A stretch of 35,529 nt of DNA from Acanthamoeba lenticulata (taxonomy: Eukaryota; Discosea; Longamoebia; Acanthamoebidae): positions 1 to 35,529 of the forward strand of contig NAVB01001165.1 of the NCBI GenBank assembly GCA_002179805.1, written 5' to 3'. This document shows positions 9,306 to 21,587 of this stretch, in pieces; position 1 is the first letter of the stretch; every line of letters starts with the position of its first letter. Made by a program: the position numbers and the translations under genes. Under the pieces are notes generated by a model. It did no database searches and was not told the origin of the DNA. It saw only the letters and a list, made by a program, of their open reading frames with translations.

Positions 9306-11685
9306 ATGTGGGCGGCCAGCAACACCGCTCTTGGCGGAGGTGGAGCCCCGGCGGCAGGCACGGCCATAGGTGCTGCAGCGACCTTGGTGGCGGGGAAGCC
9401 TGCCACGCGTGTCTTTGGCCAGCCCCTCGATCCTGAGAACGGCAATGCGCCCATCACCCTCATCAAGCTCGTGCAATATCTCCAAAAGCGAGGTATGCCT
9501 TCCGTCCCCTCACTTGCTGCACGCTACGCTTGTTGGCCCGTGATGCATTTGGTGATTTGGCATTAATTTTATATTAAATTGTGTGCACCCAAGGCAAGAA
9601 CACCCCAGGCCTGTTCAGGGAGTCGAAGGAGGACCTTCCAAAAGAAGTTGAGGCCTTGCGTAAGGGAATCATCTATGGTACGCGAGCCTCTTTCTCCACG
9701 TGCTCAAAGAAGCCCACACCAAACTTTATCTTCACTTCGTCCCGCAGAGAAAGAGCATTTTCAGGTGGCCTCCTACACCAATAGCCCCTTCACGGCGGCC
9801 GAGGTGATGCGCCAGTTCCTGGCCGCGCTGCCCGACCCGTTGCTCACGTGCGACCTCTACGACAGCTTCATCATTGCCCTCAGTGCGCTCAGCCTTCTCC
9901 TCTCTGGCTCTACAGTTTCCCTCACCATCTTCTTCCCCTTTGTACGTGCAGCTTTCACGGAGCTCGAGGATCGGCTCGACTACTGGCGATTGCTGCTGGA
10001 TGCACTCCCGCCCGGCTTCAAGGCCACCGCCGAGAAGACACTCTCCCTCCTCAACCTGCTGCACACCCACTCCACAGGCCAGTTCCCCGCCAACGGCAAC
10101 GTACGTTCGGCTTGGCTCGTGTAGCGCACCCAGTCCCATGAGCTCATAGCCGTGTCACCATCGTCGTTGCGACTGTATTGAACACACAGTATGCGCACAA
10201 CCTGGGTCCCGTGTTTGCGCCCATCTTCTTGCGGCCGCGTGTACCCGTATCGTACATGGCGCACGATGCCAAAATGGCCGCCGACGTCGTCCAGAACCTC
10301 ATCGAGCACATGCCCAGCCTGTTTGACGTACGCGCTCCCCCTCCCCGCTCCACGCCATGCCACCCGCCTCACAACGGTGTTGCCGGTGCAGCCCGCGCAG
10401 AGGACGACGATCCACAACACCCCGCGCCGGCCCCCGACCGTGCCCGTGTCGACTTCGACTCGACTGGCCTCGTTGCCCCGCAGCCTGCGCTCCTCGTCGC
10501 CGCCTTCGTCGCCCAAGGTGGGCGCGGCGGCCTCCACCACGACGCTACCCTCATCCTCGAACTTTTTGCCCGAACACCAGTACCCGAAGATGCCGACCAT
10601 CATCAAACCGTCCACGCCCAAGCGCCGGCGGCCGAGCACCATCACCCCTCGGACGGACTCGCCGCCCCGAGGGGCGAGTACCGAGGAGCGCCCCAGTGGT
10701 GCGACCGGCGCCGAGGAGGCCGTCCAGCCTGCGAGCGAGGCCGAGGCAGCAACGGCGGTGGACAAACCGGCAGCCGACAACGAGCAGGCTGCACCAGCGC
10801 CAGTGCCAGCGCCGGCCGATGAAGGCGAGGAGGTTCACAAAGCCTCGATGCCGGAGACGACCTCGGAGGTCTTGCAGCCCCCCGAGACGTCGCACGAACC
10901 GCCGGTGGACCCAGCGACCGACGAGGGCGATGCGAGCGACGACACGCCCGAGCAATCTGTATGCGCAAGTGCCTTTGTCGCCTCCTCTGACGACGTTGAG
11001 GACTAAGCCTTATTCCTCCCCTTATTTATGATTCGCCATCGCCAACAGGACGAGGAGAATGGCACCACGAACGCGGCAGACGGGACGAAGGACGAGGGCG
11101 TTATGTACGATGACGGGAAGGGGCTTGACGGGCAGGTGAGCCGAATAGAGCGTGCCTGCGAGGATCTCACGTGCCACCTTTACGCTGTACGGGCCCCCTC
11201 CCTCATCTTCTTCTTCTTCAGTAATCCTCTTACGAAAAACTTCTCCTTCAGGAGGCGATGACGTTCGAGCGAGCACTGAGCACGAGCAAGAACCTCCGAC
11301 GACTGTGCGAAGACATCACGCAATTCTTTAAGCACATGGAACTGCAGCTCTCGCACGGCAACGCGTCTGATGAGGAAGCCATCCCGGACGACGAGCAAGG
11401 TACAATGCTGGCTGTTATTGTTAACAGTTGCAACGTGCAGCATTATTGAGTTCAACGTTTTGTTGATGCACAGACGAGGGCAAGCTGCTACTGGTGATTG
11501 CGCAGATCAAGCACTTCATCAGCCAGGTGCAGGCCGACACGCAGCTGTTGGTCGACGCCCACGAGCGCACCAGCGAAGACCCCGAATCACGTCGTCGTTT
11601 GGCCACCTTTGTGCAGGAGATCGCTGCCCGAGTCGAGACCACCGCCCACCCGCGGCGCGGCACCCACAACACCACCGCACCGTGA
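9306..11685 (+). CDS. RhoGAP domain protein
   Basis: GTPase-activating protein that switches Rho/Rac proteins off; 585 residues. Exons: 9306-9492, 9594-9677, 9748-9882, 9952-10100, 10190-10327, 10392-10958, 11049-11186, 11252-11399 and 11474-11685, phases consistent. The RhoGAP fold spans residues 25-230: VFGQPLD entry, then TPGLFRES, whose Arg (about residue 71) is the arginine finger, then EVMRQFLAALPDPLLT, LLNLLHTHS and HNLGPVFAPIFLRP. Residues 231-420 form a Pro/Ala/Glu-rich linker. The C-terminal part (VSRIERACEDL, LRRLCEDITQFFKHM, LLLVIAQIKHFISQVQ) is predicted helical or coiled coil and is probably an interaction module. The start at 9306 was chosen because the upstream in-frame extension looks non-coding. 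Its divergent neighbour is the RhoGEF. Confidence 0.88.
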
Positions 11686-12013
11686 AGCTTGTCGCGGCCT
11701 GTCTGCTCTCGATTAGGTGGTCTCCGGCGAGGCATCCGTGGAATGTAGTGTCGACAAATACAATAAGTGGCAATCATGCTGAGGTGGTTGGTTGCTCCAA
11801 CGCCAGCAAGTTGGGCGTCGTCTCAATTTCTCTCCAGGGCACTTCGTTGCACCAGCCCAACACACAAAGAGTTTCGCTTGCAGCGTCTTGTGCCGCATCT
11901 TCGCCTCGCATCGAGTGGGGAGCTTCTTTTGGCTCAATAAGCTTGTGTTTTTAGCCTTTATCCAGTGACGGTAGCACCCGACCGTTGGGCGAGGGCACCA
12001 TCTCTACTGCACC
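11686..12013. other. Intergenic region before the myosin IA gene
   Basis: A 328-bp spacer between the RhoGAP stop and the myosin ATG. No ORF of interest. AATAAG occurs near 11936. The sequence just before the ATG (TCTCTACTGCACC) is pyrimidine-rich and could hold the initiator. Confidence 0.5.
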
Positions 12014-15000
12014 ATGGTACGCGCCCGGCTTCTTGTGCTGAGGTGGCCCGAGTGAGACTTCCGCTCGTTTCTTTATTTCTCTACACGGACGCATTTGCTC
12101 ATTCACAACACTCATGTTGGCAACCACAGGCCGCAGGAAAGAAGAAGGCAGAATGGGTGAACGTGATGAAGCAGGAGGGTCTGGATGACATGACCCTCCT
12201 CGCTAAGGTCACTAACGACGAGATCTGTAACAACATTAAGCTGCGATATGACAAGGACATCATCTACGTACGCGAGTTCTGATTGAGTGCACATTTCTTC
12301 GTCCAAGACTGACTTCATTTGAAATCACAACGAAAACACAGACGAACATCGGTTTCGTGTTGATCTCGATGAACCCCTACAAGGAACTGCCCATCTACAC
12401 GGAGGGTGTGCTCGAGGACTACATCGGCAAGAGGTAAAATACCCTCCTCTTGCGTCCTACCGGACTATCCTGTAGGAGCTGACCTCTACTTTCTCTCTCT
12501 CTCTCTCTCCCCCCCCCGGTGAAGCCGTCTGGAGCTGCCGCCTCACATCTTCGCCATCGGCGAGGGCGCCTATCGTTCTATGAAGAACGACAAGGAGAAC
12601 CAGTGTATCATCATCTCGTACGAGCGCTACTCCCCGTACACTGTTTGATATCTGCCAGACCGAAAGACTCATAGACTATGGCACGCAGAGGCGAGTCCGG
12701 CGCTGGCAAGACGGAAGCGGCCAAGAAGATCATGATGTACATCTCGCACGCCTCGTCGAGCAAGGGCGACGTCGAGCGCGTCAAGCACGTCATCTACGAG
12801 ACCAACCCCGTGCTTGAGGCCTTCGGTAACGCCAAGACTCTGCGTAACGACAACTCGTCTCGCTTCGTACGCGCGCCCACCTCCTGGCACGACGACATCC
12901 TTTTCCTCACCACATGAGCTGCCCCTTGGTGTGGTACAGGGCAAGTACTTCGAGATTCAGTTCAACGCGGAAGGTGACCCCATTGGAGGCATTATTTCCA
13001 ACTGTACGTGTTCCGCCCCGTTCTCTATTCTCGTCTAGGCGTATGGCTCACGTGGACGTCGACTCCAGTCCTGCTGGAGAAGTCTCGCGTGGTCGATCAG
13101 TCCAAGGGCGAGCGCAACTTCCACATCTTCTACCAGTTCTGTCGCGGTGCTAACGCGCAACAGAAGTGTACGTGCAATGAACTGGGATCTGTGAGCGCCG
13201 CTCCGAGTCGCTCACCTCTTCTGTGCGACTTCTGCAGCGGCCTACGGTCTGCACGAGCCCGAGTCGTTCGCCTACCTGAACAAGGGTGAGTGCACGAGCG
13301 TCAGCACCATCGACGACATCAAATGGTGGCAGGAGACCCAAGAGGCCCTCAAGGTCATCGGTATCTCCGCGCAGGAGCAGGACATGCTCTTCAAGGTCCT
13401 CTCGGCCATCCTCTGGCTCGGCAACGTCGAGTTCCACGAGAAGGGCGACAAGTCCACCGTCCGTGACCAAGACGGTATGTTGATTGCGTTTTTATTTTTT
13501 TATTTTTAAATACGTATTTACGAATTAACGCTATTTTCGTACAGTGCTCGACTTTGTGGCGTCGCTGCTGGGCATTCCGAGCGAGTTCTTGGCCAACGCG
13601 CTGACGATCCGACAGATCGAGACCAAGCACGGCGCACGAGCCGGCACGACCTACGCGCTCAACCTCAACCGCATGCAGGCCATCGGCTCGCGTGACGCTC
13701 TGGCCAAGGCCATGTATGCGCGCATCTTCGACTGGCTCATCGCCCGCATCAACCAGGCTCTCGTCACCACCCAGAAGGTGTCGGCCTCCATCGGTGTGCT
13801 CGACATCTACGGTTTCGAGGTCTTCCAGGTACGTTCGTCTTGTTCATGACTTATTTGTTGAGGATGTTGCTTGGCTCAAACGCGTCTTTTGAATCAATAC
13901 AGAAAAACGGCTTCGAGCAGTTCTGTATCAACTACGTGAACGAGAAGCTGCAGCAGGTCTTCATCGAACTTACTCTCAAGCTGGAGCAGGAGGAGTACGT
14001 GAAGGAGGGCATCCAGTGGACCCCGATCCAGTTCTTCAACAACAAGATCGTGTGCGACCTCATCGAGGCCACGCGCCCGCCTGGCGTGTTCTGCGTGCTC
14101 GACGACGTGTGCAAGACGGTGACCAAGGTCGACCCCGACAGCGCCTTTGCCGACCGTCTGTCGGCCTGCAACGGTAACGAGCACTTCAAGCACCGCGGCA
14201 AGGCCTTCACCATCAAGCACTACGCCGGCGACGTACGTGGCCTTTTTACAAACATTTATTTTATTATTTGGTACTTGATTTTAAGATTAAAATTAATGAA
14301 CATTTGATTGCAGGTGACGTACGAGACTGGTGGTATGCCGGAGAAGAACAAGGACACGCTGTTCAAGGACCTGCTCGAGACCATCAAGCTCGCCGAGAAC
14401 ACGTTCCTGTCGCAGACCCTCTTCCCAGAGGAGGTCGACCGCGACAGCAAGAAGGCGCCCACCACGTTCGGCTACAAGATCAAGACCCAAGCCAACGAGC
14501 TCATCGCCACGCTGATGAAGGCCACCCCGCACTACGTGCGCTGCATCAAGCCCAACGACGAGAAGAAGTCCAACTACTTTGTCAAGGACCGCGTGATGCA
14601 TCAGATCGTGTACCTGGGTCTGCTGGACAACCTTAAAGTCCGCCGCGCTGGTTTTGCCTACCGTGCTCCTTTCCAGAAGTTCATGGACCGGTACGTTGGT
14701 CTCGGAGGTGACGGGACGTGTTGTGATGACGACGATACTAAACATGTTGTGGTGCTGAATGCAGGTATTTCCTCATCTCGAAGCAGTGCTCGTACGCCGC
14801 GCAGCGCATCTGGAAGGGCGATGACATCAGCGGTTGCCGCGCCATTCTTGCCGACAACTACATTGGCAACGACCAGTTCCAGGTGGGCAAGACCAAGATC
14901 TTCATTCGCCACCCCGAGACGGTATTCCTCTTCCATTTCCTTTCTTCTTCTTCTTCTTCACTAAACTAACTGATGACGGAAACCGCAACAGCTGTACCAC

Positions 15001-16826
15001 TTGGAGGACCTTAGGGAGAACTACTGGCACAACATGGTGAACAGGATCAAGAACGCCTACTACACGTTCAAGAACTTCCACGGAGAGTGCATCACGAGGG
15101 TGAAGCTGGCCTTCCGCGTGTGGAAGGCTTACCGCGAGGAGATGCTGGTCATCATCCAGCGGGCCTACCGCGAGTTCAAGAACCTGTCGCCCTTCTACGA
15201 CTTCCGCATGGACAACGAAAAGGTCATGCAGGGCAACAAGCAGCGTAACCGGCTCTCGATGGCTTCCGTGCGCAAGTTCTATGGCGACTACCTCGACATG
15301 CGCAACCAGAACGCGCTGCTCAACGCCATGGGCCCGGGCGCCTCCAACGAGAAGGTGCTCTTCTCGTTCAAGTGCAAGACCGTCGTCCACCCGAGCTTCC
15401 TGGGCTCGCCCAAGCTGTCCCCGCGCTACCTGTGCCTCACCGAGCAGTACCTCTACCTGGTGGCCCTCGTCGTCAAGAAGAAGGTCGCCACCCACGTCCT
15501 CGACAAGAAGGTCCCCATCAACTTCATCGAGTCCATCTCCCTCTCGCCCATGTACGATAACTTCATCATCATCCACTGCCCTCAAGTACGTCTCCTTCAT
15601 CTCCACCTTCCGCACTTCGTCACCGACCCAGCATGCTCAACCCTTACCTCTTCTCGTGCAGGACGCCGACCTTGTGCTCGAGCTCGACTACAAGACCGAG
15701 CTCGTGGCCTGGATCCGCTCCAAGAAGTCCGTCAACGTGCGATTCAGCCCTGAGTACGGCCTTGTCCTCTTCATCAATTTTTATGGAAGTGTTTTATTTA
15801 TATAAATTTTCCATTTTATTTGCAGGGTTACGTACATGAAGAAGAAGGGCAAGGAGCAGAAGCTGCAGTTCACGCAGGACCTCGATCAGTTCCGGGTGAA
15901 GCTCAAGGTCGAGCCGAGCGTCACCGCCTTCTACAAGAAGCACCACGTCTACACGGTGTCGGGCTTGCCCGCCAACTCGACCCCGCGCGAGTTCCTCAAG
16001 CAGGCCGGCGTGATCCCGCACCAGCAGACCCCCGCGCCCCAGCCTTCGGCCCCCATGCGCGGCCGCGGCCCGATCACGCCCCGAGGAGGCCGCCCCGGCG
16101 CCGGCCGCCCCGGCGGTGACGACGCTCCGCTGCCTCCCGTCCCGTCCGGACCCGGTGGTGGTGGTCCTGCTCCGGCCCCGGCCGGCGGCCGCGGTATGCC
16201 CATGCCTGGCGCTGGTCCTGCCGGTCGCGGCGCCCCGGCCGGCCGAGGCGGCCCTGGTGGTCCTGGCGGCCCGGGCCCTGCCGGCCGAGGCGGCCCCGGC
16301 GGCCCTCCGCCCGGCGGCCGTGGCATGCCCCCGCCCGGTGGTCGGGGCGGTCCCGGTGGCCCTCCGCCCGGCGGTCGAGGCATGCCCCCGCCCGGCGGCC
16401 GTGGTGGTCCCGGCGGTCCTGGCCCGGCTGGGCGAGGCGGTCCCGGTGGTCCCGGCGGTCCTCCCGGCGGAGGCCGCGGCATGCCTGCCCCAGGCGGCAG
16501 GGGTATGCCCATGCCTGGCGCTGGTCGTGGTACGAGTCTCCCTCCACCCATGAGTGTATCGCACGTTGAGGAACGAGACTAACGTTGGTGGTGATGATGT
16601 CTACGCAGGAGGACCGGCACCAGCGGCTGCGAGCCCGCCCCTTCCGGCCGTGCCGACGGTGGGTCGCTGCCGGGCGCTGTACGACTACGGAGCGCAGGAG
16701 GCTGACGAGCTGACGCTGCGCGAGGGTGACGTCATCGAGATCATCCAGAAGAGCGGCGAGTGGTGGGAGGGCACCCTCAACGGCAAGACGGGCGTCTTCC
16801 CGGCCAACTATGTCGAGGAGATCTAA
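12014..16826 (+). CDS. Myosin IA heavy chain
   Basis: Single-headed, actin-activated ATPase that binds membranes; 1219 residues from 16 exons: 12014-12016, 12130-12267, 12342-12433, 12525-12617, 12689-12866, 12940-13003, 13069-13167, 13238-13474, 13545-13828, 13903-14232, 14314-14690, 14765-14921, 14992-15585, 15662-15753, 15826-16529 and 16609-16826. The motor covers residues 1-690: P-loop GESGAGKT near 110-117, [15 protein letters not shown] (switch I) and [17 protein letters not shown] (switch II). The TEDS position, 16 residues before DALAK, is Thr (about 336) in [10 protein letters not shown]. The published distinction that myosin IA is phosphorylated on Thr and IB/IC on Ser makes this IA. 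An IQ-like neck follows, then a basic TH1 region (about 750-970), a Gly/Pro/Ala tail (about 985-1150) and a C-terminal SH3 ([15 protein letters not shown] to PANYVEEI). The coding part of exon 1 is only the ATG. Confidence 0.93.
12491..12517. repeat. (CT)n-C9 tract at a myosin intron 3' end
   Basis: About nine CT units followed by nine C residues, ending eight bases before the exon at 12525. It is the polypyrimidine tract of that intron, and a likely polymorphic microsatellite. Confidence 0.8.
16170..16530 (+). repeat. Gly/Pro/Ala tandem repeat of the myosin IA tail
   Basis: Internally repetitive GC-rich coding DNA. Units such as [18 protein letters not shown] recur in near-tandem, with [10 protein letters not shown] at both ends. 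In Acanthamoeba myosin I this TH2/GPA region is a second, ATP-independent actin-binding site. Confidence 0.85.
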
Positions 16827-17267
16827 GCTCATCGTCCCGTCTCATCGGCCGCCAACTCAGCAGCCGCCGTTCCCCATCTCGACCACCTCTGCCTCTGTAT
16901 TGCTTTTCGGTTCCTGCGAGAGAAGCTTCTCTTCTCCCCACTGTGTCTGCCGCTTTCGCGTCGTTTTCTTTCTTCAGGGGATTGCGCCAGCCTGCCACAT
17001 GCCACTACCAACGTTCTGCAAAGGTCCAAGGGCCATTGACAGGGTCATGGCCCACGTTGCAACTGGCCTGCGGTGGGCGGTTCAGGCTCATGGGCAACGT
17101 TGTGCCAGAACATTGCTCTATCCGCCCGACCCCATCGCGGGCTGAGGACCAACCGGTTGCCCAATTGGGTGGCAGCGATAAAAAACGACATTAATTAAGG
17201 CATAATTAGAGGCCCCAAACAAGTGCTTGTTAGTCGAGCGCACTCGTGAAGCGCCCCCTTTGGAGAG
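16827..17267. other. Intergenic region between myosin IA and RasGEF
   Basis: A 441-bp spacer with no convincing ORF. Two palindromes lie side by side, AACCGGTT (17151-17158) and CCCAATTGGG (17160-17169). An A/T-rich block with TTAATTAA follows near 17192, about 75 bp before the proposed start codon. These are plausible promoter elements of the RasGEF gene; function is inferred from position only. Confidence 0.45.
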
Positions 17268-20200
17268 ATGCAGAGCAGCCCCGCTTCTTCAGGTACGTCT
17301 CTTTGCGTGTGTGTTGGGGCGGCTCAAGCACACAAGGAGTTAAGAGTCGATATTTCTTTTTCTTATCTTTGAAGCTCTTCACTCTCTTTTCTAGTGCCTC
17401 GCACCATCAATCTCGCGATTATGACCCGAATTTGACGCCTTTTATTTGTTTTTTCTTTTGCATCTGGTGCGACGATTGAGCAGCGGGTGAGAATGGTCAG
17501 AACGGTGCACCAGAGGGGGAGGCGGCCACCACCAAAATCGTGACAACCAAGAACCCCTCGCTGGCCGCGCGCGCACCGCCTCCCACCCCGCCCTCTCTCT
17601 CTTCGTCTCAATCTTCTCCCGCGCCCTCTCCCAGCCCCTTGGTGTCACCGCGCACGTCGCCCGCCGCCACGGCTGCGTTGCGCAAAGCGACCAAGACCAA
17701 GAAGCCGCCACCGAGCCCGCCCATCACAACAGCAGCAGACTCAGCCACCTCTTCTTCGTCCTCTTCAACTTCCACTTCATCGGCGTCGCCTCTTTCGTCT
17801 TCGGTGTCGGCCGCGGCTGTGGTCACCAGCGACAAAGACAAGGACAAAGACAAAGAAGAAAGCAGCCGCGGCAAGAAGGAGAAGCTAAAGAGGAGGAAGA
17901 GTACCAAGAGCAAGGAGAAGCTGATGGGGGTCAGCAAGTCCAACCGGCGAAGCGTCACCATGCTCAATCCATCGATCCCGCTCTCCGCCTCGCCCTCGTC
18001 AGGCTCGCCCCTGTCCTCCCCGGCCGCGCCCTCCCCGCCGTCGGGCTCGGGAGCCTCGACCTTGGCCTCAGCTTCGGCCTCGAGCCCGGCCATTGTCGGC
18101 GCCGCCGCGGGGCCGGGCGCCACGCCGCGCGGCCAGCCCGACCGGTTCTCGCTGCGCTCGACCAAGTCCTTCACGACCGCCTCGCCGGCCTCCATCGCCA
18201 GTTTGGGCGCGTCGTCTCTCCACACCTACGGCTTCAGCAGCGTCGACGAGGTCCTGGCGCGCCCGCAACGCGATTTTTCTATACAGGTAAAAGGGCTCCG
18301 TGGCATGTAGGCCGCAGCGACGCTCGGCTTTGCACTGACACCACGCCGCGCCACACCACAGACGCAACTGCAGCAGCATTTTCACCTGACGGCCAACAAG
18401 TACGTGTCGTTGCTCTCGTCCATGCGACGACAGACCACCGTACGCCTCGATCCCTCTCTTGCATATATGCCGCGGTGATGAAGACGACGGCGACGTGGCG
18501 CTGAACGGCCTCGCCACGCGCACACAATGCAGGTGGACGAGGACGATGACGGCATCGACCGATCGGCGTGGCTCCAGAAAGCGCTCGCCAAGCATCCCGA
18601 GCTGACCAACCTCCGCGAACGGTCTGGTTCCTCCTCGTCCCGCGCCTTGCTCTGAGCGATCCAATCACTGACCCACTGCCCCAAAAAATGCAGAATCTCG
18701 CCCGTCTCGCGTGCAGTGGCCTTTGGTCGGACCTACAACGCCCCCTCCACGGCCGATTCTGGTATTTGTTTTTTATTTAAAAATTGTTTATTTAATTTCT
18801 TTTCATTTATGAATGTTCTTTTTTCATCTTTTTGAATTTAATTTTGAATTTAATTGATTATGTGTGGGTGCGTGAGAGCAGCAAAGCCCAAGGGCTCGAT
18901 GGTGGTGGACGAGCACATGTTTTTGGACAAGACCAAGATCGTGCAGCTCATCATGCAGCACCTCTACCACGAGGGCCTCAAGCACTCGGCTCACGTGCTC
19001 GCGGGCGAGACGCACGTCGACTGTACGCCACTTCCCTTCCCCACTTCACGGGATGTGTTGTGTGGTCGACTGACACGTCGGGCGACACACACTGTGTGGC
19101 AGACATGGCCAGCGAGCTGAACGAGAGCCGGCTGGTGACGCTCCTGCGCATCGCCCTGCGCGACACGGAGCGCATATGGGACCTCACCGTGGCCGACAAG
19201 TCGCACATGGAGCGCCAGGGCGACGACGACCTCGAGGAACACCTCAACGAACTCGAAATGCTTGAAGAAGGTTGCGCTCGGCCCTCCACACCTGGCGGTG
19301 ATGACGTCAGCGGCGACTGACATCATCATCGTCATCACTTTGCTCGGCGTCTGCAGAGCCGCTAGAAAAAGACGTCAATATTTGGCAGGAACCGGAGGAG
19401 GGCAACCTCGTGTGGAGCGACAAGCCGCCGAGCGACAACGAGCCCCGGTCGATCTACGCGGCCAGCCTCAACAAGCTCGTCGAGCACCTCACCGCCCACA
19501 CCAACCCCAGTACGCCTTTTGCGCTTGTTTTTCGAAACATAATTTCCGGTTTTTAAATTATTTCCAAAATTATTTCAAAACACAGACATGACGTTCTTGA
19601 AGACGTTCCTGCTCACCTACACGACTTTCACGACCGCCGAGAAACTGCTCCACAAGCTCATCGAACGGTAGACCATCAGCTTCCTCTCCTTGCTCAAGAC
19701 GTCTTTTCCTCATTTCCCACCACGTCCGCAGATACCACGTCCCGCTCGACCGGAAGCCGCCCAACATGCGACCAGAGGACTGGAACACGACCACCATCAT
19801 GCCCATCCGGCTGCGCGTACGACAGCCACTCCCACTCGTGGCACTCCTTCTGAGCGCAGCCCGGCTTAACACGTATGTGCGTGCGTGGGTGTGTGTGCGT
19901 GGAATGACAGGTGTGCAACATGCTGCGCAAGTGGATCGACGAGTTCGAGGACGAGCTGTCGTCGACGCGCCTCCTGCGCACACTCCAGACCTTCCTCGAG
20001 ACCACCCTCAAGCCCGACGGCTACGTCGTCCTCGCCGAGGCCATGTCGGCCGCCCTCGCCCGAAAGGTGAAGCCCATGAACTTCTCCTTTGCTGTCATCA
20101 TCGTCGTCGTCTTCATTGACGTTGCCGTTATCGTCATCGTTGACGTTGATGTTGTCGTTACATCGTGCCGGCAGATGAAGCAGCGAAGAGGCGGAGAGGA

Positions 20201-21394
20201 AACGCCTCCGGCCACAATCACCGAGCAGCCTCCCGAGCCGAAAGTCCCGCGCAATGTGTTTGCGTCAACGCTGTCGCTGATGGACATCCACGACGAGGAG
20301 CTCGCGCGGCAGCTCACCCTCATGGAGTTTGAGACCTTCCGGGCCATTCGGCCGTCGGAGCTGCTCAACCAGGCCTGGAACCGGCCCAAATACCGACACA
20401 GGTCTCTGCAGCCACCGAGCGTCCGCGTTGTCGTCGCTTGCGCGCTCACGATTGTGTTGCTTCGTGTTGTGGTGTACATGGCCGCGAGCAGGGCGCCGAA
20501 CGTGATCAAGATGATCCGGCGCTTCAACGAGATCTCCAACTGGGTGTCGACAAGCATCGTGAGCGCCGAGCGGATCCGCCAGCGCGTCAAGGTCATGACC
20601 AAGTTCCTCCGCCTGGCCGATGTGCGCGCACCTCTTCTTCTTCATTGTCATCTTCATGTTCATCTTGGACGAATTGTCGGGAGTGGCTGACTGGCCGCGC
20701 CGCAGATTCTCCGGAAAATGAACAACTTCAACACGATGATCGCGGTGGTGGCCGGCATCAACGCGTCGGCCGTGCACCGACTCAAGTGGACCAAGGAGGA
20801 GGTGGTCCGGGGCATGTGGCCGCTGTTTGCCGAGTGCGAGAAGCTCATGAGCAGCGAGAGCTCCTACAAGATCTACCGCGCGGCCCTCACGCAGGCCCGG
20901 CCGCCGTGTCTGCCCTACCTGTACACCACCACCACCACCACTTGGCCAGTCGTCGAGCACTGGAGGGCGCGCGGCTTGACTGGCCTCATGAGCGCCAACA
21001 ACTTTCTCTTTCTCACGTCATCGCGTGCGCGTCAACAATGTCCAGGGGCGTGTACCTGACGGACCTGACGTTCATCGAGGACGGCAATCCAGACTACGTC
21101 AACGAGTTGATCAACTTTAGCAAGCGCTCGCTCATCTACACCGTGATCGCCAAGATCCAGCAGTTCCAGGTACTGCTGCACTTGCTTCGTTCTTGGCGTG
21201 CCCTTGAGACTGACTTGGTGCACAACGCGTAACAACAACAACAACTACAACAACAGCTGCTGCCCTACAACTTCTATCCGATCCACCAAATTTGGGAGTA
21301 CATCAAGACCTTCCAGTCGATGGAAGAGGCCGAGATGTACAACTTGTCGCTCCGAATTGAGCCCAGGAAGGCAGACCGCTCGGAAATCCTGTGA
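17268..21394 (+). CDS. RasGEF with LisH, RasGEF_N and CDC25 catalytic domains
   Basis: Exchange factor that loads Ras proteins with GTP; 893 residues. Exons: 17268-17292, 17484-18286, 18362-18439, 18533-18621, 18694-18761, 18882-19022, 19103-19270, 19357-19509, 19586-19667, 19732-19816, 19911-20066, 20175-20401, 20492-20621, 20706-20920, 21046-21169 and 21257-21394; phases close exactly. Residues 1-275 are Ser/Pro-rich with a Lys-rich KDKDKDKEE patch. The LisH-like motif, near 370-395, is [19 protein letters not shown]. RasGEF_N is near 508-620 ([19 protein letters not shown]). The CDC25 domain is near 650-880: [51 protein letters not shown] and the end of the domain [17 protein letters not shown]. 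The start, MQSSPASS, sits in a 25-nt first coding exon followed by the longest intron of the gene (191 bp); this part is the least certain. Confidence 0.88.
21231..21255. repeat. AAC-rich simple repeat in the last RasGEF intron
   Basis: AACAACAACAACAACTACAACAAC directly precedes the AG of the last intron, so here an A/C tract replaces the usual pyrimidine tract. Confidence 0.7.
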
Positions 21395-21587
21395 GCGACG
21401 CTACATGTTGGTTGGTCCAAATGAAGACAGGAGTGCTGGACAGAATGGATGATCCAATAACAACAACATGTAATGTATTGACAGCAAGACTTCGCTTCTT
21501 GTGTAACTTTGCCCGAGTTCTGGTGCCTACTCCTCGATCCTCACGTGAACCCGGACCCGGAGGGAAAATGCAATCTTTTTACCTTGC

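Noticed and set aside
15949..16551. 200-residue minus-strand open frame opposite the myosin tail
   Set aside because: It is the reverse of the Gly/Pro/Ala repeat; GC-rich repeats lack stops in several frames. The plus strand is in frame with TH1 and SH3.
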